From the NCBI GenBank assembly GCA_005801395.1, contig SYDV01000261.1:1-7466 (forward strand): a DNA stretch of 7,466 bases. The letters are read 5' to 3'. Below the pieces are notes generated by a model. It was not told where the DNA came from, did not search any database, and was given only the letters and a program-made list of their open reading frames with translations. A program made the position numbers and the translations under genes. Origin of the DNA: Planctomycetia bacterium (GTDB lineage: Bacteria > Planctomycetota > UBA11346). Shown one piece after another: positions 1 to 7,100 of this stretch; within the stretch, counting starts at the first letter, position 1, and each line of letters starts with the position of its first letter.

Positions 1-1
1 A

Positions 2-748
2 TTTGGGCCTGATAGTGGCGGCGCTTGGGAAACGGTAAATATTCGTCGTCATATTCCGCTAGATAGTGGTTCGATAACCGATCTGACGACTATTATGTCG
101 CTCGAAGGTGGTGATCCCATTTTAGTAGAACGCCAACGCGGTTTGGGTCGTGTCGCTTTATGGGCATCGAGTTTAGATGGACAGTGGAATGATTTGCCAC
201 TGCGTCCGGCTTTTGTTCCGCTTATTCGTGGATTGATGGCGAGTTTAGGTGGTGTGGTTTTGCCACCGAGAAATTTAGATCCGTTACAAAGTATTGCATG
301 GATACCGCCGAAGGGAACGGATGAAGGGAATATTACCGCTGAAGGACCAGATAGACAGCCATTAGAATTGACCTCGGGGGTCTGGGAAGGTCACCGAGCG
401 CTTATGAGCAACGCTTTAATTAAGCCAGGTGTCTATCAACTGCGAGTTGGCACTCCGCCATCGGTTATTCGCTATGCCGTAGCAATCGCGAGTAGTGAAT
501 CGCAACTTTTGCCATTAGATGCACAAGAATTAAAAAATGCTTTTGGCGAGGTCATTGTCCATCGGGTAGATCGCCCTGCACGTATCGCGGCGTTATTTGC
601 GCAAGGTAGTTTCACTTTTTTGGAGTTATCGCGTTGGCTCATTGCTGGTTGTATTCTCTTTTTATTCGCGGAAACGCTGCTGACTCGACGTATGATTTCG
701 AATGAAAAACGTGCCAGCCAACCAGATGTGGTACGGAAGGCGGCATAA
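2..748 (+). CDS. BatA-like membrane protein, C-terminal part (5' truncated by window edge)
   Basis: The frame is open from the first codon of the window to the TAA at 746-748, giving 248 visible residues; the N-terminus lies upstream. The ATG at 95 is almost certainly internal, because the codons before it (FGPDSGGAWETVNIRRHIPL) read as ordinary protein. The visible part has a stretch at about 161-226 (WASSLDGQWNDLPLRPAFVP) that matches the conserved 'WsnLPlrpaFvPLl' block of BatA-type proteins, where it follows the inactive VWA-like or amidotransferase-like domain. A short Ig-like region follows (GVYQLRVG, about 428-451). One C-terminal membrane helix starts near 635 (WLIAGCILFLFAETLL), and a short basic cytoplasmic tail ends the protein. 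Family members usually also have two N-terminal membrane helices, which cannot be seen here. They are encoded next to moxR, DUF58 and VWA genes; their molecular role is not established. The stop overlaps the next start by one base (TAATG), so translation is probably coupled. Family assignment is good; exact function is unknown. Confidence 0.8.
   Translation, partial: FGPDSGGAWETVNIRRHIPLDSGSITDLTTIMSLEGGDPILVERQRGLGRVALWASSLDGQWNDLPLRPAFVPLIRGLMASLGGVVLPPRNLDPLQSIAWIPPKGTDEGNITAEGPDRQPLELTSGVWEGHRALMSNALIKPGVYQLRVGTPPSVIRYAVAIASSESQLLPLDAQELKNAFGEVIVHRVDRPARIAALFAQGSFTFLELSRWLIAGCILFLFAETLLTRRMISNEKRASQPDVVRKAA
735..740 (+). promoter_or_regulatory. Shine-Dalgarno site for the VWA gene
   Basis: The purine run GGAAGG lies seven bases before the ATG at 748, inside the last codons of the upstream gene. 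It is the only clear Shine-Dalgarno-like site at a start in this window and supports 748 as the true start of the VWA gene, along with the TAATG stop/start overlap. Confidence 0.6.
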
Positions 749-3700
749 TGTCACCAGAAACGACCACCGCTTTTGAACTCATTGGCTTAGCCTGGTGGCT
801 AGTGGTGCCCATCGCGGCCTTAGCGTGTTGGGGCATGATCCGATTAATGCAGGTTGAAGTATTTCGTTTACCAGCATTTCCTAAACGAGGATTAACGTGG
901 TTGCGTGGCGCCGCCGTAGTTATTGTTTTATTGTTTTTATTGGAGCCAACCTGGACGCGCACGGCACTCAATAAACAATTACCGGCAGTGGCGTTGTTGG
1001 TCGATCGTTCAGGATCCATGGCGGTCAAAGACGTGCAACAACCATTAGCCAGTCAATTAGATGAGGCGGTTGCTCTTGGCCTAGTCGATGGCGCATTGCG
1101 CCCAGATGGTGCGCGACGCGCGCGTCGCGAATTGACCGCTCTTATCGCCGATTTACCGCAACTCACAGCGGCTTTGGTTTCTGTGCAAGAATCGTGGACC
1201 GCCGGACGCCAACCAGCAAATCGTGATCAAACCGTGCGCTTGGCCGAACGTCACGCAGAACGTGTGACAGAATTATCGTCGGTCATGGCCGGGGATGCGG
1301 AAGCCGTAGGATTATTTAAATCGGCGGGCGATGTCCTGAAACGCATTACTGTAACCTTACAGCGTGAACGGCCAGATGCGTCAACCGATCGTCCTGAAAT
1401 TCTTACCATGGCGATGAATGAATTAGCGACTCGTGGTCGTACGTTACTTCCCCGCCTAGATGGCGTACAAGAAGCCAGTGATAAACAGTTATTAGCAGGT
1501 GAAAATTCGGCGGTACTTGCCGGTTTAGAACAATTGCGTGGCATGTCGCGCTTAGATCGGGTGACTAAAATCGCATCAGAACGATTGAGTGGTATTTTGT
1601 CTGAATTTGCTGAGGTAAGTTGGCATGTGATGGATGAAGGTGAATTAACTCCGATTTCGGATCCCACCAAGATCACCGGACAAAGAGGACAGGGAGCGAC
1701 GGATTTTGCCGGCCCATTATCGCATTTGGCTCGTTCCTGGAGCGATCAGCGACATGTGGGTGCCGTTGTTTTGCTCAGTGATGGTCGACAGACGGTGGGC
1801 GTTGATCCCGTGCCCGCTATTCGCGCTCTGCAAGCGCGCGGCGCGCTTTTAGCCGGAATTGCGGTTGGCGATCCTGGTCCGATACGCGACGCTGTGGTGT
1901 CAGAAATTCAAGCTCCTGCGGAAGTATTCCGTGGTGAAACGGTGCGGTTAGACGTGCGTTTACGTATTAGCGGTTACGACGGAACCGAATGGCGTTTAGT
2001 GCTTATTCGTGACGGCGAAGAAATGGAACAGCGTACCATTAAAGCCAGTGGATCGTGGCAAACGGAACGTTTCGAAATGCCAGACGCCGAAGCTGGTGTG
2101 CATCATTTTCAAGCGCGGATCGAACCGATTAATGCGAAACAATTCAATATCGTTTCTGGTGGCGGATTACTGCGTGAGCAGTGGAGCAATATCCCAGGAG
2201 ACGAATTATCGGCGTTGCAAAATCACCCCGCTTATAAAGAGGGTCGTCCAGACTCCCATGAAACGATAGCTCAAGCCAATTACACCGATTCGCGTGAGCA
2301 AACCGGATTTTTGGTGCGTGGTTATGTGGTTCCGCCGATTAGCGGTCCGTATCGTTTTTGGATTAGTGCGGATGATCGTGCTGATTTATTTTTATCGACC
2401 AGCTCAGATCCCGAATTAAAGCAGAAAATTGCGGAAGTCGTTACCTGGACCGATGCGGGTGTGTATGATAAATTTCAATCGCAACGTTCTGAAACGATTG
2501 TCTTACAAAAAGGCAAACCATATTATATTGAGGTGTTGCATAAACAGGGCGTTGGTGGTTCGCATTTGGCGGTGGGTTGGACGCTGCCCGATGGGCGTGT
2601 CGAACGACCAATTCCTAGTTCATTTTTCGCGCCTTTTGGTGGTGCGTTGCCATCTGCGACCAAGTTAGATGATTTAGCTGAAGCAAGTTTGGCGAATAAT
2701 CAGGCGGATTGTAGCGTTACGGTAAATGATGACCCATTAAAAGTATTGGTCATCGATCATTCACCACGGTGGGACAGTCGCTATTTAGTAACGTTATTTG
2801 AGCGTGATCAACGGGTACAAGTGGTGCGTCGTTATCACACCATACGCCAACCGCAGGGGGAAAATGAATTAGTGCCACCAACTCAGGCCGCACTCGATGC
2901 CTTTGATGTGGTTATTTTAGGCGATTTAGCGCCTGGGGAAATGAGTTCAGACGATCAACAACGACTTGAACGATTTGTCTCTCGACGTGGTGGATTCGTT
3001 ATCGCAATCGCTGGACCACATGGCATGCCGGCGTCGTACGCATTGGGTGGTATCGCAAATATTTTGCCCGTGCGCATCGTTGCTGATACGGGAAAAATGA
3101 AGCCTGCCACAGTGACGCTCACCTCAGTTGGTTTTGACCATCCAATAACAGCAGTGCTCAACGATCAGTCGCTCAATCAACAATTATGGCCAGTCTTACC
3201 ACCGCTTCAATGGATGGCGCGTGGCGTTATGGCGAAAGCTGGGGCTGAAGTTTTACTGACCTCACAGGATGAACACCAAACACCAGTCGTATCGACCCTG
3301 CGTTATGGCGCTGGGCGTGTATTGTGGGTGGGCTCAAATGAATCATGGCGTTGGCGTGATCGATTGGGTGATCGCGTCCATCAATCGTTTTGGCTGCAAG
3401 CCGTACGCTGGGGATTGGGCATGCGCTTGCGTGGTAAAGATGCACGTCTGCAAGCTGCTATTGATCGCACGTTAATGGCGCCGCGTGACAGCGCTGAACT
3501 ACGAGCACGTATTCGCAACGTTGATGGCGCCGCCGTACAAGCGCCAGTACATGCCCAGTTGGTACGTTTAGATGAACTAGGACAACCAATAAATGGTAGT
3601 GAACGAAAAATGGAATTATCGCCAGTCAGTGATGCTGATGCGCTTTATCATACGCGATTGAATAATTTAGCCGAGGGGCATTGGCGCGTGGTGGTTTCGT

Positions 3701-4011
3701 GTGATGACCCAACGTTTGTCGGACTTAGCGAAACGCGAGATATTATGGTGCGTGATCGTCAGTCGCAGGAAGGAATCGAACTGGGTGCGGATCTTCCAGG
3801 ACTACAAAGCCTAGCGACGGCGGGCGGCTTTCGCGCGGATACGTTAGATCAGGCGGAAACGTTAGTTCGCGAACTAACTACGCGATTGTCTCCACGGGCA
3901 ACACCGCATCGTACAACGAATAGTTTATGGGATAGTTATTGGGCATTGTTGTTGGTGGTGAGCTTACTCAGCGTCGAATGGATGTGGCGCAAACGTGTTG
4001 GTTTACCGTGA
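748..4011 (+). CDS. VWA domain membrane protein with inserted PA14 domain and glutamine-amidotransferase-like domain
   Basis: Complete protein of 1087 residues. Two N-terminal membrane helices (about 11-33 and 52-66) precede a VWA domain. Its metal-ion (MIDAS) motif is DRSGS at D86/S88/S90, with the likely MIDAS threonine at T318 (GATDF) and a conserved aspartate at D345 (LLSDG). About 170 mostly helical residues (about 93-266) separate the first motif from the helix starting SRLDRV, much longer than in a minimal VWA domain. An Ig-like region (about 378-470) leads into a PA14 domain (about 472-631) with the DD pair at D542-D543. The strand-rich segment LANNQADCSVTVND follows and joins a class I glutamine-amidotransferase-like domain (about 664-870, starting LKVLVIDHSPRWDSRY). 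Its expected nucleophile region reads GGFVIAIAGPHGMP (748-761) with no cysteine, so it is probably non-catalytic. A second Ig-like region (about 907-1020) and a C-terminal membrane helix (1063-1080) ending in basic residues complete the protein. Most of it should face the periplasm. VWA proteins of this type accompany MoxR ATPases and are thought to work in assembly or metal-dependent binding; the partner is unknown. The start is supported by a Shine-Dalgarno site and a one-base overlap with the gene before. Confidence 0.88.
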   Translation: MSPETTTAFELIGLAWWLVVPIAALACWGMIRLMQVEVFRLPAFPKRGLTWLRGAAVVIVLLFLLEPTWTRTALNKQLPAVALLVDRSGSMAVKDVQQPLASQLDEAVALGLVDGALRPDGARRARRELTALIADLPQLTAALVSVQESWTAGRQPANRDQTVRLAERHAERVTELSSVMAGDAEAVGLFKSAGDVLKRITVTLQRERPDASTDRPEILTMAMNELATRGRTLLPRLDGVQEASDKQLLAGENSAVLAGLEQLRGMSRLDRVTKIASERLSGILSEFAEVSWHVMDEGELTPISDPTKITGQRGQGATDFAGPLSHLARSWSDQRHVGAVVLLSDGRQTVGVDPVPAIRALQARGALLAGIAVGDPGPIRDAVVSEIQAPAEVFRGETVRLDVRLRISGYDGTEWRLVLIRDGEEMEQRTIKASGSWQTERFEMPDAEAGVHHFQARIEPINAKQFNIVSGGGLLREQWSNIPGDELSALQNHPAYKEGRPDSHETIAQANYTDSREQTGFLVRGYVVPPISGPYRFWISADDRADLFLSTSSDPELKQKIAEVVTWTDAGVYDKFQSQRSETIVLQKGKPYYIEVLHKQGVGGSHLAVGWTLPDGRVERPIPSSFFAPFGGALPSATKLDDLAEASLANNQADCSVTVNDDPLKVLVIDHSPRWDSRYLVTLFERDQRVQVVRRYHTIRQPQGENELVPPTQAALDAFDVVILGDLAPGEMSSDDQQRLERFVSRRGGFVIAIAGPHGMPASYALGGIANILPVRIVADTGKMKPATVTLTSVGFDHPITAVLNDQSLNQQLWPVLPPLQWMARGVMAKAGAEVLLTSQDEHQTPVVSTLRYGAGRVLWVGSNESWRWRDRLGDRVHQSFWLQAVRWGLGMRLRGKDARLQAAIDRTLMAPRDSAELRARIRNVDGAAVQAPVHAQLVRLDELGQPINGSERKMELSPVSDADALYHTRLNNLAEGHWRVVVSCDDPTFVGLSETRDIMVRDRQSQEGIELGADLPGLQSLATAGGFRADTLDQAETLVRELTTRLSPRATPHRTTNSLWDSYWALLLVVSLLSVEWMWRKRVGLP
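2161..2640 (+). other. PA14 domain inside the VWA protein (residues about 472-631)
   Basis: The segment opens with GLLREQWSNIPG and runs through HPAYKEGRPD, GFLVRGYVVPPISGPYRFWI, SADDRADLFLSTSS, VVTWTDAG, KPYYIEVLHKQGVGG, and HLAVGWTLPDG to PIPSSFFAPFG. This order of blocks is the PA14 subtype frequent in secreted proteins of Planctomycetes and Verrucomicrobia. PA14 is a beta-barrel fold that in several families binds carbohydrate, often through calcium held by adjacent aspartates; D542-D543 are candidates. The flanks (VHHFQARIEPI before, DDLAEASLANNQADCSVTVN after) read as two halves of one Ig-like domain, so the PA14 looks inserted in a loop. Domain call is confident; ligand is unknown. Confidence 0.85.
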
Positions 4012-4112
4012 AAAGCACAATTTCCTCCCTCGTGCAAAGCGTTCAAGTGGATGAAAATAGTGAAGTCTCATTTATTGCGTTTACCGTCACATCACCATGG
4101 TTCACCCGTTAG
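4008..4112 (+). CDS. possible 34-residue leader ORF between the VWA and DUF4175-like genes
   Basis: A GTG at 4008 overlaps the TGA stop of the VWA gene by four bases (GTGA), a typical coupled start arrangement. It opens a 34-codon frame (start KSTISSLVQSVQ, end TSPWFTR) that stops at TAG 4110-4112. The next gene starts at ATG 4119, six bases later and in the same reading frame. The peptide has no recognisable domain, membrane helix or signal peptide, and no Shine-Dalgarno site precedes the GTG. It could be a real small gene, a coupling ORF that carries ribosomes across the 107-base gap to a start lacking its own Shine-Dalgarno site, the remnant of a longer N-terminus of the downstream protein cut by a nonsense change, or chance. 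The overlap is suggestive only. Confidence 0.3.
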   Translation: MKSTISSLVQSVQVDENSEVSFIAFTVTSPWFTR

Positions 4113-4118
4113 CATTTT
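4012..4118 (+). other. intergenic gap without visible promoter or terminator
   Basis: This 107-base stretch is the only gap between major genes in the window. I see no GC-rich hairpin followed by a T-run, no convincing -35/-10 pair, and no Shine-Dalgarno site just before ATG 4119 (the bases there read GTTAGCATTTT). It is mostly filled by the short GTG-initiated frame. Transcription probably reads through from the VWA gene. Confidence 0.5.
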
Positions 4119-7100
4119 ATGACAGACACCAGCTTACCACCCATTCTGTCGCGAACGTTAGCAAGCTTTGCCAGCGGCGAACGCCGGATGTTAGTGCTAC
4201 GCGGTGTCGGTGAATCCGTGTTGGTTCAAGTTATTGGTGTGAGCACGGTTGCTGCTCTCGATGCATTGCTACATCCTTCCGCTGGTTGGCAGTGGGTATT
4301 AAGTGGCGCCGTTTATGGCGCTACTGGGGTGGTATTAATTGCTCGGGTGTTATTGCCACTCATTCGTCAGCGTACCCAGGCGCAAGTGGCTTTGGCATTA
4401 GAAAAACGCGCGGGCAAAGATTTGGATGAGCAATTAAGTTCCGCCGTCGAATTAGCCTCACGTCCCGATCCAGGTGTGAGTGCGTGGATGATTGAACGGA
4501 CGATTGCTCTGGCAGCACAACGTGCAGCTCAGGTCGATGTTTCAACTTTAATTGATTCAATTCCTGCTCGTCGCATGTGGCGCCGCGCGGCTGTGGTGGT
4601 TGGAATGTTAGCTGCGGCTTGTGTTATTCCTGGAGTACCTGGGTATGTCGCGCGCGCTTTTGTGCCGACCATGATTCGTCCGGCTGTGGTGTCGATATCG
4701 GTTTTACCTGGTGATCAAAAATTAGCGGTCGGCGCGGCATTAGATGTGCAAGTCACCGCCACACCCGATCCCGGAAGTGCGCGTTTATTATTATCTTGGG
4801 ATGATGGCGTCGAAGAAGTTATCGACTTTCCGCTGGCAAAGAGCGATGCGAACAGCGCTGATTTGACCGGTCGTTATGACGTGCGTTTACCAGCCATCAC
4901 CAGTGATTTTTCGTACCGCGTCGTGGCCGGTGATGGTGAAAGTCGTGCCTATCGCGTCACAGTTGCGAAGCCGCCGGTATTAGGTGATGTGTCGCTGCAT
5001 ATTACTCCTCCGCTCTACAGTGGTTTACCATCGCGAGTGGTGACGGGTGGTGATGCTGATGTATTAGCTGGTTCGAGCGTGTCTTTAGTTGCACAATTAA
5101 CGGGTGAAGCCGCCGTTAGCGGTGCGGTGGTTTTTGATGGCGGCGAACAAGCGGCTCATGTGCAGAATAAAAGCTTGTCTATTTTACTTAAACCAGCGAT
5201 GACGATTGCCTACGGTGTGCGTTTAGTTGGTAGCGATGGTTTAGTCGCGGAACCGATTCAACGTTGGATATTATCTGTTCGGCCGGATGCGCCGCCAGTG
5301 GTAGGATTATCTGCTAGTGGTTTGGAAGCGGGATTAATTGGCGCGGATGAAGCCGTATTTTGTCAGGTCAAATTAACTGATGACCTTGGAATTCGTGCCG
5401 CTGAATTAGTCGTAATGATTGATGGCAACGAACGCTTGGTGCGGCCACTGAGTTTGCCCACGATCGCTGCGGGCGAAGTGCTGGTTCCCTTGCCGTTAGA
5501 TGTTGCGGCCATGGGATTGCGCCCAGGTGCGGAAGTCGCCGTGCAGGTAAGGGCGGTCGATATTGGTGGCCAACGTGCAAGTAGCGAACCATTATCTTTA
5601 GTCGTGGCCTCGACCGCAGATGCACGTGGTGCAGCCCAAGCCACACGTTTGCGCCAGGCATTAACTGATATTGATGGAGAGCAGGAAGCATTGCGTTCCA
5701 TGGTGCGTCAATGGACTGGTTTATTACGCGCCGTAGATCCCGCTACTCGTCCTGGTGAATTGGCATTATTGGCCAACCGTATTCAGGTGTGGCAACAATC
5801 GATGGCGGAAATTGGCACGACCTTGATCACCGAAGCCGGTGATGGTTCCGTGTCGACTGCGCCATTGTTGATGGCCTTAGCGCAGGAAATACAAGGTTGG
5901 AGTCGTGGCGCTGGGTCGATGTTTCGCCGTGCGAATAATGAGGTGCAATTAGCCGTCAAACCAAATAAGTCGTTACAAATAGGCCGCGATTTGAGTGAAG
6001 CGGGTTTAATGGATTTGCAGCGCATGCGTCAAGATTTGGCCTTAATTATTGCACGTTTAGAAGCGGCGGCAGTCGCAGCTCGTGCGAGCGCGGCACATGC
6101 TCGCTACCAACGAGCCATGCCGATTGCGCGCGGTGATCGTGGGTGGCGTGGTGAAGAGGGTCGTTGGCACAGTGGTTTACTGGGTGAATACTTTAAAGGC
6201 CACGACCTGAATGGAGCCGTCAGCTTTAGTGAAATGGCTTTGCCAAAATGGAAAAATCGTGAAGTTCCCGGTATCGGTAAAGAAAATTTCTCTGCGCGTT
6301 TTCGCGGTGAGATCAACATCACTAAAACGGGTGTGTATGTTTTTAAAGTGAGCGGAAACGACGGTGTTCGTTGTCTGATTGACGGTAAGAAAATTATTGA
6401 GGACGGCGCGTGGAAAGATCAAGGGTATACCACCTATAATAGCGAAATATCGTTAGAAGCTGGTTGGCATCCAATCGTTATGGAGATGTATCAGAAGGGT
6501 GGTGATTCGGGTTTGGGACTGGCATTTGGCCTGAAAGGTAAATCAGTTAAAGAAGTGACGAATAATGATGTGCGCTGTCAAACGCTGACTGGCATTGATT
6601 TAGCCTTGGTGCGCGCCATGGCGAACTTACCAAGTGGCCAGGTAAAAGCGGCGCATGAACGAATGAAACAAGCGTTGAGTGATATGGCGCAATTACCACA
6701 AAAGGTTGGCGATTTAGCGGCATTAAGTGGCAGTGACGAATTACGTAAAATGGCTCGTGAACGTGATGATGATGGCCGCGAATTAGCGTCATCGTTGGAA
6801 ACTTTGAGTGAATGGTCGCTTAATGATTTATCGGCGGCTGATAAACGATCAGAAAGTCTTGCACGAATTGCACCACATGCGCAGGATGTGGTAAACAATT
6901 TAGTGAAGAAAGGGCTGCGAGATCGCGTAGCGCCAGGTCCATTGTCAATTTTGCGCCAGTCCATCGAGCGCATTCGTGATCATCATGATGCATTACGAGA
7001 AATCCCGGATCGCCTGCCGCAAAGTGATCGTGTGGTACGTTGGCATGTTGAAACGACCGCTTGTCGAGCATGGATACATTTTATTGGCCTTGAAGCAGAG

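Noticed and set aside
95..97. ATG at 95 as the true start of the first gene
   Set aside because: The frame is open from base 2 with protein-like sequence before the ATG, and the family normally has several hundred more residues at the N-terminus. The gene is cut by the window edge.
639..1028. 129-codon reverse-strand open frame across the first gene junction
   Set aside because: It is antisense to two well-supported genes, has no recognisable domain, and its low-complexity composition is typical of a shadow frame.
1251..1676. 141-codon reverse-strand open frame inside the VWA gene
   Set aside because: It is antisense to the VWA insert region, with a Ser/Arg/Asn-rich translation and no domain; explained as a shadow of the + strand coding sequence.
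907..3537. Identical 12-mer GGCGCCGCCGTA at 907-918 and 3526-3537
   Set aside because: Both copies lie in coding sequence and encode common Gly/Ala-Ala-Val codons; the flanks differ, so it is chance or codon bias and not a repeat element.
5363..5701. Overlapping reverse-strand open frames of 112 and 107 codons
   Set aside because: Two frames are open over the same bases, antisense to a clearly coding + strand frame. Neither translation shows family features.
2161..6560. Local duplication as the origin of the two PA14 domains
   Set aside because: Beyond the shared opening motif, the two differ in length, block order details and metal-site residues, and I see no extended nucleotide similarity between them.
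6578..6973. 131-codon reverse-strand open frame inside the DUF4175-like gene
   Set aside because: Antisense shadow; its Ser/Arg/Ala-rich translation has no domain and the + strand helical protein explains the sequence.
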